Origin: Methylacidimicrobium fagopyrum
Lineage (GTDB): Bacteria; Verrucomicrobiota; Verrucomicrobiia; Limisphaerales; UBA11358
DNA: 47,548 nucleotides
Assembly (NCBI GenBank): GCA_026225255.1
Contig: JAMFSJ010000071.1
Coordinates: 1-47,548, forward strand
Reading direction: 5' to 3'
The position numbers and the translations under genes are program-made. The notes under the pieces were generated by a model. It did no database searches. It was not told the origin of the DNA and saw only the letters and a program-made list of their open reading frames with translations. Below, piece after piece: positions 37,199-46,446 of this stretch (position 1 is its first letter; each line of letters opens with the position of its first letter).

Positions 37199-37548
37199 AT
37201 TTGCCCAATAAAAAATTACTGAGTGCGGATAAAAAATTACGCGCTTAAAAAATTAGTTCAAATCAGCGTTTCTGTTTTCGTCGGCAACCCGTTTTAAAAC
37301 TCCGACGGCTTTTCTAATTTTGACCCGTTCCCGAAATGATTGAGCGCACATCACCAGAACTGGCTATGTTTTATTCCTGCGAACACGACTATGTTCTGCG
37401 TCAACAAATTCTCCTGATCGTTCGCCTATGCGCTATTGGCTGACTAATTGCGTCTAGGGTGGGTGATGATGCTCGATCAGGGGCAAATTGAATCAGTAAA
37501 TCAGAAAATCAGAAATTAACACCTATAATCAGTTCGGTTCTGCTTGTT
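37199..37548. promoter_or_regulatory. Divergent promoter region with tandem octamers upstream of second giant repeat gene
   Basis: 350 bases between divergent genes. TATAAT at 37524-37529 lies 19 bases before the ATG at 37549, giving a predicted start of transcription near 37536 and a leader of about 13 bases. No -35 box fits; the -35 position is occupied by three tandem octamers, AATCAGTA, AATCAGAA and AATCAGAA (37491-37514), and AATCAG recurs at 37527-37532. This looks like an activator site replacing the -35 contact, which is an inference. No ribosome site is seen before the ATG. Confidence 0.55.
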
Positions 37549-40500
37549 ATGAAAAAAATGTGTCGTAGTGGCTTTCTTAAAAAAGCCAGTCTAGTCTTAT
37601 TGTCATCCGCCTTAGCCAATGCAACCGGGTTTTGCGCTTCAACCGATACTTGGCTTGGGAGCACGGCAAGCAGCGGCATTTATAACTGGAGCACTTCCGC
37701 CAATTGGACGTTTTCATCCGGCACCGGACCCGTAGCGAACACCGATTCGCTGATCTTTAGCGGGCTTGGCTCGACCAGCGTGAGTAATGATCTTTCCGCA
37801 TTGAATATTAATGGCCTGTCGTTTAATAGCAGTGCTCAAGCTTACACTTTGACGGGCAATGCGATTACAATTTCGGCTGGGATTACGGACAGTTCAACGC
37901 ATCTGGAAACGATCAATCTGCCGTTAGCTTTTAGCACCTCGCACTCAGTGAACGTTGGCAGCGGCGGTTCATTGACGATCAATAGTGTGGTGTCCGGAAC
38001 TGGTGGCTATATCTTGTCGAAGACCGGACCGGGTAGTTTGACTCTCACCGGGAATCAAGGTGCGAATACTTATGGTCCGACGACGATTTCCGGCGGTGCG
38101 CTCAACTTAAATTTTGCCACGGGCGGCAGCACGCCAACGGCAAACCTAGTTGCCAACGCGGCCTTAAATCTGTCCGGCGGCACGCTCACGATCCAAGGTA
38201 ATGCGGGGGCGGCGAATTCGCAAAGTTTTACGGCAACCACGTTTCCAGCGGCGTCAACTACCCTTCCCGGGCAAAACATTATTACCGCCACAAACGGGGT
38301 CGGTGGAACCGCAACACTAAATCTGGGAGGTCTTACCCTAAACTCCGGCTCCAGCCTTGTTTTCAATGGGCCGGCTACAACCAATGGTGTGGGAAATGTC
38401 GCGGCTACCGGGGTCATTACGACGACGACGGCGGGGCAGGGGCCAACGACCGCGGGAATTTACGGAATTTTAGCCGGAGCGGCGGCAAATAATTCTTATG
38501 CTACCGTGGGACTTTATGATTGGGCATCCACTGATCTGGCGGGTGGCACGGCGGGAACGAGTCCTTATACCATCCTCGGTGGTTCGCAAATCCCCGGATT
38601 TTATGTTGTGCTTGCGAATAATGCGAATCCTGGACTGACGTCTAATTCGAACTTAGATATTGTGACCCAACAGACGCCCGTCTTAGGCGGCACTAGCAAT
38701 GTTCGGATTAGTTCAACTGGAAACACGCTCTTAGATAGTATTCGCTTCAACTCCGGCCACGCGCCGTATATTACGGTAAAAGGAGGGAATTTTATGCAAG
38801 TTGGTGGTGTCTTGGTCACTCCCAGTATGGGGAATATTAATTGTGGTATCGATGAAATACGGCTGGCGAGCACGGCCAGTCAGCTGATTCAAAATAATAC
38901 CTCCGGAGTTTTCTGTCTGGGAGTAAATGGTGTCGCCCCTATCTTTTCGAACGGCAGCTCGGTCGCCGAGGCTTATGTTATTTCCGGTCCGGGAGCCGTC
39001 TTTATCAATCCCGGTGCGCCGATGAACATTGTTTTTAATTATTTGAACGCGAGCTCGGTGGTGACGACCTCTAGTTCCGCGACTTATAATTCGACTCAGG
39101 CCGGGAGCAGCACTTGGGGTGCATTCTATATCAATGGTGGTATCACAGTCATCAATAACGCCAACGTTTTGGGAAACCCGACTGGCATCCAACCCACTAC
39201 CGCCGGTGGTGGCGGAACGGTTAATTTAAACGGCGGCACGTTGATGGCGGCTTATACCACGGCTAATGCTGGCGTGGTAAATTTAATTAATGCGGCGGCC
39301 ACCGGCAGCGCCAGCCGTCCGGTATTCTTGGGTGGCAATGGCGGCGGATTGGCGGCGCAATCGAATACCGTTTTCACGGTCGGCGGAGCCATTGCTAGCG
39401 CATCTGGAACTGGTCCGCTCACCATTGGTATCCCGGCTTCTAGTGCCAATGGTAACGTGGTTGGATTAGTGCCCGGAACGGGCGGCACGACGGCTAATCC
39501 GGCCTTCAATGCTACTGGCCTAGTAATTTTAACCAACGCTAACAGCTATTACGGTGGCACGGTTCTCCAAAGCGGGACGCTAAATATCAACGGTATTAAT
39601 GCGTTGGGCGGGGCTAATTACGGTGGGCTCACATTCAATGGCGGCACGCTGCAATATGCGACGGCTTTTGCCGGTAATGGTTCGGGTGATTTAACTTCGG
39701 TTGGCACCGCGGGGCTTACTATGTCCGCGGGCGGCGGCACGATTGATTTGAATGGTAATACTATTACTTACGCCGGTTCGATCGGTAATAATGGTGCTGG
39801 CAGTTTGACGGTAACGAACTCTATCACGGGAGGATCGCTCAACTTATCCGGCGCTAATACTTATACTGGCAATACGACGAATAATGGAGTGACGTTGAAT
39901 ATCGCCGGCTCGATTTTAGGAAACGTGCTCGTCAATAATGGCGGCACGAATGGCGGTAGTGGAACCATCGGTGGCAATGTCACGGTCAATAGCGGTGGTC
40001 AAACCTATCCGGGCAGTAGTGGGGCGACGAATACGATTGCCGGAAATTTGACTTATAACACCGGGGCGGGCGCAAATTTTTATCTAACCAGCAGTGCGAC
40101 CGGCAATGGTAATGACCAAATTGTTTTAAATGGTGTCAGCAGTATTCTTAACGGCAATGCCATTCCTGTCGGCATCAATTGCGGTTCTGTCCTAGACCAA
40201 GCGCATGATTACTTGCTTTTTAAGCTAACGGGTGGCTCGGCCACTATCGCAACTGGTTTCAACACCACCCCGGTTTGGCTCGGGACAACGCCGGGCGGCG
40301 CGGCCAATTTTTCGATCATGGTCACTAACGGCACTCAAGTTGTCTTACATTATGCCGGCGCCGCCCCGCCGACGATTACAGCCGCCAGTGCCACTCCCAA
40401 TCCAGTCTTGGCCAATCAAATTGTTTTTATTAGCGCAACGGTAGTGCCCGGAAGCGGTGCGATTAACCCGAACACGGGAGTGACGGTAAACCTAACGGCT

Positions 40501-43497
40501 ATCGGCGGAGCTTCCACTCAAGCCCTCATTTATAATGGCACGGGCAATTATACCAATAGTGTGGCGGTGAACCAAGCGACGATTCCCGGCAACCAGACAT
40601 TGGCGATCACAGCGACGGATAGCAACGGCGGATCTGGTCTGTTTAATATTGTATTAATGGTCAGTGCCAGCTCACAAACTTGGAATGGGGCCGATGTGGC
40701 GACCAGTAGTAATTGGAGCGACGGCCTGAACTGGGTCAGTGGCTTGGCTCCGGGATTTGGCGATAATCTCAGCTTTGCCGGCGGGACAGGACTGAGTCCG
40801 GTGATGGACAATTCGTATAACCTCAACTCGGTGACTTTCAGCAGTGGCGCGAATAATTTTAATCTTTTAAATTCCGGTGGGAGCGTGCTGACCTTGGTTA
40901 GTGGATTGACCAATAACTCAACGGCGATGCAAACGTTGAGCTTGCCGGTCGTCCTGGGAACAGCGGTCACCGTCAACGCGGCGGCGGGTAACTTGGTCTT
41001 GGCGGGAACAATTTCCGGTAGCGGAACATTAACTACCACTGGCCCCAATACCACCACGATTTCTGGAGTTAATACTTACTCAGGTAACACCACCATTAGT
41101 TCCAGCACGCTGACCATCGGTGGCGCTGGCCAGTTAGGGAGCGGGGTTTATGCCGGCAATATTACTAATAATGCCACGCTTACTTATAACAGCACGGCGC
41201 CGCAAACCTGGTCAGGAACTATTTCTGGCACGGGTGCGCTTAATCAGAACGGCTCCGGTTCGCTAACTCTGACGGCTTCTAACACATTTTCCGGAACGAC
41301 GGTGATTGCGGGTAACATGTTGGTTTTAGGCAATGCATCTGCGCTTCAGGGCAGCACGCTTAATTATAATAATCAAGGTGGTCAGCTAGGTTTTGGCACG
41401 CAGACAACGGCCACATTGGGTGGTTTGACTGGCGCGCAAAATCTAAATCTAGTCAATGCTTCATCGGCGGCCGTGACGTTGACCATCAACAACGCTATGA
41501 CAGCTTACTCGGGTAATTTGAGCGATAACGGGGTCGGCTCTTCGGTCGTTTTTCCGGGTGCCGGGACAAATATTTTGGTGGGAACGAATAGCTATGCCGG
41601 AGCCACCACAATTTATAACGGAACGCTTCAATTAAACCCGGGCGCAATCCTCGGCGGCTCCAGTCTGAACGTGGGCACATCGTCCGGATCGGGCGGCTTA
41701 CATTTGATCGGTGGTAATCTCACCAATGGCGGGCTAAACTTGGGAACCGGCACACTTTTTGGCACTGGAAACGTAGTTATTGATTCCGGAACCGCGCTCT
41801 TTACTAATATCACTTTTGGCAACGTCCAAAATGGCGGCAGTCTGACCGTTAATGGCGGCAACGTTTCGCTGGGTGCGGTAAACGATCGGCGGGATGCCAG
41901 CGTCAATGGGGCGGCTAGTTATAATGCCGGTTTAATTCTTAATGGCGGCACCGCAACCGCTACTAGCGTCGTCGTATCTTCGTCTAATTCTGGCGGCAAC
42001 CTGACGATGAGTAATGGCTTATTCACAATTGGCAATGCGGCTACCACCGGTGGCTTCCAGGTCGGTGCCGGGACTTCGACTTCGCGTGGCGGATTTCTCT
42101 CCGTCTTCGGTGGCGCGCTCACTTACAATGGAACCGACGGGCTATTGGTCAATAATGCCGTAGCCGGTGCCGGGACAGTCTTATTCAATGGCGGTGTTTC
42201 TACCTTGACCGGTATCACCCTGAATAAAATCGGTAGCACGGCCGGCGGGTCAATTTTGACGATCAACGGCACTGCCGCCGTTTACCTGGGCGCCATCGGA
42301 TTGGTGACGAATGCTGGCGTGGCGACCGCGACTATTAACTTGAATGGCGGCGTTTTGGGAGCTTCAACTAATTGGTCATCGTTAGTGCCGTTAACCTTGG
42401 GTGGCACACTCTTTAAGGCCGCCGACAGCCTCGGCAACCCGTGGAATATCACGCTGAATGGAGTATTAGCTGGAACTAGTTTGGTTAAGTCCGGTGCGGG
42501 TATACTGAGTTTGAATGCGGCTAATACTTACACCGGAACGACCACGGTTTCGAATGGAACATTATTGGTCAATGGTTCGATCGGTAATGGTGTTGTAACC
42601 GTGACCAATGCGACTCTCGGCGGCGTGGGCGTCATTGGCGGCGCGACGACCTTGCAGCCGAATGCGATCCTGGCCGCGGGTAGTAAGAATATTGGCACTC
42701 TCCATTTTGGCGGTGCGTTAACTTTAAATAGCTTATCAACGAACACCTTTGCCGTAACTCCCCTCGGCGGTGTCAGTAACAATGTGGTGGTCGCAGGGTT
42801 GTTGACGCCGAATGGCAGTGCGGTGACTATCACCAGCGGCACGACATTGCTTCCCGGAACTTATCCGTTATTCACTTACGGCAGCATCAGTGGTTCGTTC
42901 AATGTTCTACCCTTGTTTGATACGCCTCCGGTCCACCCAAGTTCTACAATCGTCGATAATGGTTCGGGTCAGATTAACCTACTTGTGCCAAACCAAGCGC
43001 CGACGGCAAGTGGGTTTTTGATTGGAGCAGCGATTGGAACACCTACGACTATCCCCATCATTAACGGCAAATATGCCCCAAGCGATGCCGACGGCGACGT
43101 TTTGAGCGTCATTGGCGTTAGTGGCTCGACCAATGGAACAGTGACTACCGATGGCACGAATATCACCTATACCGCTACGTCCGGCGTGGCGGATAGTTTT
43201 ACTTACACGGTCAGTGATGGCTATGGTGGCACTTCTAACGGAACGGTTAGCGTCACCATTAATTCAACTGGGCAGAGTTATAACCAAGTCAGTGCCCAAT
43301 CAATTGGCGGCAATGCGGTGCTTTCGTATCTCGGCATTCCCGGCTATCCCTACGCATTAGAGTGGACGCATAGCCTTAGTTCGCCGGTTATTTGGACGCC
43401 GTTATTGACGAATGCGGCGGCGGGTAACGGATCACTTTTATTTACCAACACACCTTCGGGCGGTTCGGACTTTTATCGCACCCGTTATGCGCCGTGA
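37549..43497 (+). CDS. Second giant autotransporter-associated beta-strand repeat protein
   Basis: A 1982-residue exported protein with signal peptide KKASLVLLSSALANATGFCAS. Many beta-strand repeat units are present (LSKTGPGSLTLTGNQGANTYGPTT, LNLSGANTYTGNTT, LTTTGPNTTTISGVNTYSGNTT, LVKSGAGILSLNAANTYTGTTT). An Ig-like segment near 945-1040 (PPTITAASATPNPVLANQ) splits two repeat blocks, and a cadherin-like domain (SFTYTVSDGYGGTSNG) precedes the C-terminal module ending FYRTRYAP. There is no C-terminal barrel. Codon use is visibly richer in A/T third positions than in the other giant gene, which may mean separate origin. It is followed 33 bases later by the PEP-CTERM gene. Confidence 0.82.
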   Translation: MKKMCRSGFLKKASLVLLSSALANATGFCASTDTWLGSTASSGIYNWSTSANWTFSSGTGPVANTDSLIFSGLGSTSVSNDLSALNINGLSFNSSAQAYTLTGNAITISAGITDSSTHLETINLPLAFSTSHSVNVGSGGSLTINSVVSGTGGYILSKTGPGSLTLTGNQGANTYGPTTISGGALNLNFATGGSTPTANLVANAALNLSGGTLTIQGNAGAANSQSFTATTFPAASTTLPGQNIITATNGVGGTATLNLGGLTLNSGSSLVFNGPATTNGVGNVAATGVITTTTAGQGPTTAGIYGILAGAAANNSYATVGLYDWASTDLAGGTAGTSPYTILGGSQIPGFYVVLANNANPGLTSNSNLDIVTQQTPVLGGTSNVRISSTGNTLLDSIRFNSGHAPYITVKGGNFMQVGGVLVTPSMGNINCGIDEIRLASTASQLIQNNTSGVFCLGVNGVAPIFSNGSSVAEAYVISGPGAVFINPGAPMNIVFNYLNASSVVTTSSSATYNSTQAGSSTWGAFYINGGITVINNANVLGNPTGIQPTTAGGGGTVNLNGGTLMAAYTTANAGVVNLINAAATGSASRPVFLGGNGGGLAAQSNTVFTVGGAIASASGTGPLTIGIPASSANGNVVGLVPGTGGTTANPAFNATGLVILTNANSYYGGTVLQSGTLNINGINALGGANYGGLTFNGGTLQYATAFAGNGSGDLTSVGTAGLTMSAGGGTIDLNGNTITYAGSIGNNGAGSLTVTNSITGGSLNLSGANTYTGNTTNNGVTLNIAGSILGNVLVNNGGTNGGSGTIGGNVTVNSGGQTYPGSSGATNTIAGNLTYNTGAGANFYLTSSATGNGNDQIVLNGVSSILNGNAIPVGINCGSVLDQAHDYLLFKLTGGSATIATGFNTTPVWLGTTPGGAANFSIMVTNGTQVVLHYAGAAPPTITAASATPNPVLANQIVFISATVVPGSGAINPNTGVTVNLTAIGGASTQALIYNGTGNYTNSVAVNQATIPGNQTLAITATDSNGGSGLFNIVLMVSASSQTWNGADVATSSNWSDGLNWVSGLAPGFGDNLSFAGGTGLSPVMDNSYNLNSVTFSSGANNFNLLNSGGSVLTLVSGLTNNSTAMQTLSLPVVLGTAVTVNAAAGNLVLAGTISGSGTLTTTGPNTTTISGVNTYSGNTTISSSTLTIGGAGQLGSGVYAGNITNNATLTYNSTAPQTWSGTISGTGALNQNGSGSLTLTASNTFSGTTVIAGNMLVLGNASALQGSTLNYNNQGGQLGFGTQTTATLGGLTGAQNLNLVNASSAAVTLTINNAMTAYSGNLSDNGVGSSVVFPGAGTNILVGTNSYAGATTIYNGTLQLNPGAILGGSSLNVGTSSGSGGLHLIGGNLTNGGLNLGTGTLFGTGNVVIDSGTALFTNITFGNVQNGGSLTVNGGNVSLGAVNDRRDASVNGAASYNAGLILNGGTATATSVVVSSSNSGGNLTMSNGLFTIGNAATTGGFQVGAGTSTSRGGFLSVFGGALTYNGTDGLLVNNAVAGAGTVLFNGGVSTLTGITLNKIGSTAGGSILTINGTAAVYLGAIGLVTNAGVATATINLNGGVLGASTNWSSLVPLTLGGTLFKAADSLGNPWNITLNGVLAGTSLVKSGAGILSLNAANTYTGTTTVSNGTLLVNGSIGNGVVTVTNATLGGVGVIGGATTLQPNAILAAGSKNIGTLHFGGALTLNSLSTNTFAVTPLGGVSNNVVVAGLLTPNGSAVTITSGTTLLPGTYPLFTYGSISGSFNVLPLFDTPPVHPSSTIVDNGSGQINLLVPNQAPTASGFLIGAAIGTPTTIPIINGKYAPSDADGDVLSVIGVSGSTNGTVTTDGTNITYTATSGVADSFTYTVSDGYGGTSNGTVSVTINSTGQSYNQVSAQSIGGNAVLSYLGIPGYPYALEWTHSLSSPVIWTPLLTNAAAGNGSLLFTNTPSGGSDFYRTRYAP

Positions 43498-43530
43498 TGA
43501 CGACAACAGCGATCATTAATCACTAAACTT

Positions 43531-44202
43531 ATGAAACAAATTTTAATATTGGCGGTAGCCTGGATTACCGCAACGTCGGCGTATGGCCAAGCCACCAATG
43601 TGTCGGTCAATGCGATCATTCCGGATAATGATCTCAATGGGCTGGGAAGTTCAATCACGCTCGCTGGTCTTAGCGGAGCGATTAATTCGGTGACCGTTAA
43701 TTTAAACATTACCGGCGGCTATAACGGCGATCTCTATGCTTATTTACAGGGACCCAATGGTGGTTTCGCTGTATTATTAAACCGTGTCGGGGTGAGTGGC
43801 GCTAGTCAATATGGCTATCAAGATCCCGGTTTTGATGTGACGTTGAGTGATCTTGGAGCGAGCAATATCCAGTATTACCAAGCTAACGGAGCCACGTATA
43901 ATTTGAATGGGCAATTGACCGCAACGTGGCAGCCCGAAGGCGTGACTATTGATCCGCAATCACCACCAGCAGATTTTGCGTCCGCTGCCCAAACCGCCAT
44001 GCTCTCAAGCTTCACCGGACTCGATGCGAACGGGCGATGGAACTTATTCGTGGCGGATGTATCGCCCGGCGGCCAGAGCACATTAGTTAGTTGGGGACTG
44101 ACCATTTCCACCGTTCCAGAACCGCAGACATGGGCTTTGATCGGCCTAGGATTTCTTACCGTGTGGTGGCGGCGCCGCTTCTTTCGTGGCGCCACCGCCT
44201 GA
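43531..44202 (+). CDS. PEP-CTERM protein with proprotein-convertase P-type domain
   Basis: A 223-residue exported protein. The signal peptide is MKQILILAVAWITATSAYG. Residues about 30-190 form a P/HomoB-like jelly roll (INSVTVNLNITGGYNGDLYAYLQGPNGG, FTGLDANGRWNLFVADVSPGG, STLVSWGLTI). The C-terminus carries the PEP-CTERM sorting signal: VPEPQ, a hydrophobic helix (TWALIGLGFLTVWW) and an Arg-rich tail RRRFFRG. It is therefore expected to be processed by an exosortase, which is not in the window. It is co-directional with the giant repeat gene 33 bases upstream, so the two may be made together for the cell surface or matrix. Confidence 0.9.
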   Translation: MKQILILAVAWITATSAYGQATNVSVNAIIPDNDLNGLGSSITLAGLSGAINSVTVNLNITGGYNGDLYAYLQGPNGGFAVLLNRVGVSGASQYGYQDPGFDVTLSDLGASNIQYYQANGATYNLNGQLTATWQPEGVTIDPQSPPADFASAAQTAMLSSFTGLDANGRWNLFVADVSPGGQSTLVSWGLTISTVPEPQTWALIGLGFLTVWWRRRFFRGATA

Positions 44203-44206
44203 CCGT

Positions 44207-44303
44207 TCACCAATCCGTTTTTTTGTAATCCTTCAAAAATTTGCCCCAGATATGTTCGCCGGTGTTGATGACGGCGATGATCGGGTCCACGATCCGCGCC
44301 GCG
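44207..44303 (-). pseudogene. Remnant: last 32 codons of an SDR gene, duplicate of 44847-44943
   Basis: 97 bp match the 3' end of the SDR gene at a constant offset of 640 bases, with 10 differences and no gap. Both copies end in the same TGA. The remnant encodes [20 protein letters not shown] and so on to TDW, differing from the intact protein at two residues (Gly to Val, Glu to Lys); the other changes are silent. Similarity stops abruptly at 44304. It flanks the HicBA module on the left as the intact gene flanks it on the right. Confidence 0.88.
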
Positions 44304-44320
44304 TGAAGTGGATTACAATC

Positions 44321-44350
44321 TTGAATAGCTACGGAAAGGGAAGTATAGAT
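44321..44350 (+). promoter_or_regulatory. Predicted promoter of hicBA, leaderless
   Basis: TTGAAT (44321-44326), a 17-base spacer and TATAGA (44344-44349). Counting seven bases beyond the -10 box puts the start of transcription at 44356, the A of the HicB ATG, so the mRNA would lack a leader. No ribosome-binding site precedes that ATG. Confidence 0.5.
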
Positions 44351-44355
44351 TCGAC

Positions 44356-44559
44356 ATGACATTAAAAGCCATCATCCATCCGGCGGAAGAAGGCGGTTTC
44401 TGGGCCGAAGTGCCGGCTTTGCCCGGCTGCCTTACCCAAGCTGACAATCTTGACGACCTGAAAACCAATCTGCACGAAGCCATCCAATTGTGGCTTTCCG
44501 TGGACGATGAAGTAATGAAAACAAACGCGAATGACAAAGTGTTGGAGTTGACGGTTTAA
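44356..44559 (+). CDS. hicB: HicB-family antitoxin
   Basis: A 67-residue antitoxin with the HicB partial RNase-H-like fold: [43 protein letters not shown]. It should bind and neutralise HicA and is of the short type without an obvious C-terminal DNA-binding domain; the tail ([17 protein letters not shown]) is too short for a full Arc or helix-turn-helix module. The toxin gene follows 60 bases downstream, so the order is antitoxin first, the reverse of classical hicAB. The module sits between two copies of an SDR 3' end, a sign of insertion. Confidence 0.9.
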   Translation: MTLKAIIHPAEEGGFWAEVPALPGCLTQADNLDDLKTNLHEAIQLWLSVDDEVMKTNANDKVLELTV

Positions 44560-44619
44560 TTGATGGCTGGAAATCTGCCGGCTTGGGCATGCGAAAAGCG
44601 GATGTCCGCCCGATATTGA

Positions 44620-44826
44620 ATGAAACAAATCTCCGGCAAAGAATTTATTCGAATCATCCAGAAGCGCGGCTGGATTCTTAAACGCATCAACGGAAGTCAC
44701 CACATTTTCACCAAAGCTGGTCAGCCAGAGCGCATTGTCATTCCTGTTCACGGTAACCAGCCGCTGAAAATTGGATTGTTAAAGCACCAGATGAAAATTG
44801 CCGGACTCTCCGAATCAGATTTGTAA
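44620..44826 (+). CDS. hicA: HicA-family toxin (mRNA interferase)
   Basis: A 68-residue double-stranded-RNA-binding-like toxin that cleaves mRNA. It carries the expected features: a GKEFIRIIQKRGW N-terminal helix, the catalytic His in GSHHIF (His27/His28) and IVIPVHGNQPLKIGLLKHQMKIAGL at the C-terminus. Length and motif are typical of active HicA. The start at 44620 (MKQISGKEF) leaves a 60-base gap to hicB. The catalytic residues are intact, so the module is probably functional. It ends 20 bases before the convergent SDR stop. Confidence 0.92.
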   Translation: MKQISGKEFIRIIQKRGWILKRINGSHHIFTKAGQPERIVIPVHGNQPLKIGLLKHQMKIAGLSESDL

Positions 44827-44846
44827 TTGATCCGGATGATTTATCC

Positions 44847-46445
44847 TCACCAATCTGTCTCCTTGTAATCTTTTAGAAATTTGCCCCAGATATGTTCGCC
44901 GGTGTTGATGCCGGCGATGATCGGATCCACGATCCGCGCGGCGCCGTCCACGATGTCCAGCGGCGGATGAAAGCGATGCTGCTGCGTCTTGCGCTCGGCG
45001 ATGTGCGCCGGATCTTCGTCGGTCACCCAACCGGTATCCACGGCGTTCATGTGGATGCCGTCGGCTTGATAATCGGCGGCGGAGGTGCGCGTCATCATGT
45101 TCAAGGCGGCTTTCGCCATGTTCGTGTGCGGATGCCGGGTCGTCTTGAACTTGCGATAGAATTGACCTTCGACCGCCGAGACGTTGACGATGTGTTTATC
45201 GTGTTCCGGCGTGCGCAGCATCAACGGCTTGAGACGCGCGTTGAGGATGAACGGCGCGATGGCATTGACGAGTTGCACTTCGAGCAATTCCACGGACGAA
45301 ACTTCCGCCATGAGCAAACGCCAGGAATTGCGATCGCGCAAATCCACTTGTTGCAAATCTTGATCCAATTTGCCTTCGGGAAATAAACCTTTTTGCGCGA
45401 CGAGTTCTTCCGGTAACAGCGGCACTTGCGATAATTCCGCCGCGTGCGTGAGACCGGTCAGTAGTGGAACCGGTATCTTGCCGGTCGAGTTGATTTGTAT
45501 TTCCAACGAATTGGACAGGCTGGAAGCCGGTCCCACTCCCGGTTCGCCTTCCGGCAAAATATGATACCCGCGTAAACCCTCGTAAGCGCCGAGCAATTTA
45601 CGCGCGGGTTCCGGCAGATCGTGCAACGGCCCAGTCTCGCGTTCCAGCATGTGCTGATAAAAATCTGGCGGGCGCCGCACGGTCTGGCACGCGTTGTTGA
45701 TGATGAAATCCAACCGTTCGCGCGTCGCGAGCAGGTGACGACAAAAGGCCTCGACGCTCGGCGTGTGCCGCAGATCGAGCCCAAAAATTTCCAGCCGATG
45801 CCCCCAATCCTTGAAGTCTGGCTCCTGTGCATAACGCATCGCCGAATCGCGTGGGAAACGCGTGCAGACGATCAGTTGCGCGCCCGCGCGGAGCAGCTTG
45901 ATGCCCGCTTGATAACCGATCTTCACGCGTCCGCCGGTGAGCAAGGCCACGCGTCCGCGCAGGTCGGCGGTTTCGGTGCGCTTGAAGAAATTCAGTTCCG
46001 CACACGTCGGACAAAGCTGGTCGTAGAAATGGTGGATCTGCGAATAATCTTTTTTGCAGATGTAACAATTCTGCGGCTCCACAACTTCGCGGAATTCAGG
46101 ATCATTCGTCACTTCCGATTGAATAAAATTTGTCGGCGGAAAAACGTTCGGCGTGGTGAAAACTTTTTCCCGGCGCAATTTGCGGATGCCAGTTTCATTC
46201 AACCGGGTTTGGTCGCGCTGGATTTTTTCCTGTTTGCGCTGGCGGACTTTCGCCTTCACGAGCCGGCGTCGTTCATCGACTTCGGGACAAAAAACTTCGC
46301 CCGCGACTTTGAGCAAACGCGTGCGTTCTTCCACGGGAATCTGCGCGAGCACCGCGCGGTTGGCCACGACTTGTTCCAGAATTTCGACGGCGGTTTTCAA
46401 TTGCGCGGCCAAGTCGGCGGCGGATTTTACGGGTTCGTTTTTCAC
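44847..46445 (-). CDS. SDR-family oxidoreductase with N-terminal zinc-ribbon-like region
   Basis: A 532-residue SDR of a larger-than-usual class. Residues 1-125 are helical and charged. Cys127, Cys130, Cys145 and Cys148 form a C-x2-C pair of knuckles ([12 protein letters not shown]) likely to bind zinc. The Rossmann site is [12 protein letters not shown] (about 169-180), followed by DLRH and NNACQT. The catalytic YxxxK position reads TNMAK: Lys445 is present but Tyr is Thr441, so ordinary SDR catalysis is doubtful. Residues about 303-329 come from a palindromic element. The GTG start is one base after the TAXI gene stop, so the two are co-transcribed. A truncated duplicate of the 3' end lies at 44207-44303. 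The function is not known. Confidence 0.85.
   Translation of the reverse strand: MKNEPVKSAADLAAQLKTAVEILEQVVANRAVLAQIPVEERTRLLKVAGEVFCPEVDERRRLVKAKVRQRKQEKIQRDQTRLNETGIRKLRREKVFTTPNVFPPTNFIQSEVTNDPEFREVVEPQNCYICKKDYSQIHHFYDQLCPTCAELNFFKRTETADLRGRVALLTGGRVKIGYQAGIKLLRAGAQLIVCTRFPRDSAMRYAQEPDFKDWGHRLEIFGLDLRHTPSVEAFCRHLLATRERLDFIINNACQTVRRPPDFYQHMLERETGPLHDLPEPARKLLGAYEGLRGYHILPEGEPGVGPASSLSNSLEIQINSTGKIPVPLLTGLTHAAELSQVPLLPEELVAQKGLFPEGKLDQDLQQVDLRDRNSWRLLMAEVSSVELLEVQLVNAIAPFILNARLKPLMLRTPEHDKHIVNVSAVEGQFYRKFKTTRHPHTNMAKAALNMMTRTSAADYQADGIHMNAVDTGWVTDEDPAHIAERKTQQHRFHPPLDIVDGAARIVDPIIAGINTGEHIWGKFLKDYKETDW
45461..45537. repeat. Palindromic repeat, family 1, in frame in SDR gene
   Basis: Arms 45461-45486 and 45514-45537 are diverged inverted copies, each a 7-bp hairpin with a 3-nt loop (ACCGGTA-TCT-TGCCGGT and ACAGGCT-GGA-AGCCGGT). 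It is read in the same frame as the DUF5107-TPR copies: VGPASSLS ... STGKIPVP. Arm changes make it the most diverged family 1 copy here, suggesting an older insertion that has stayed in frame. Confidence 0.88.
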
Positions 46446-46446
46446 T

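Noticed and set aside
38070..43166. Minus-strand open frames opposite the second giant repeat gene (for example 40548-41057)
   Set aside because: Same explanation: low-complexity coding on the plus strand leaves the complement open; the Pro/Val-rich translations match no family.
44160..44224. GC-rich inverted repeat at the PEP-CTERM gene end plus a T7 run as an intrinsic terminator
   Set aside because: The hairpin lies inside the coding tail and the T-run is nearly 20 bases away; the T-run belongs to the SDR remnant.
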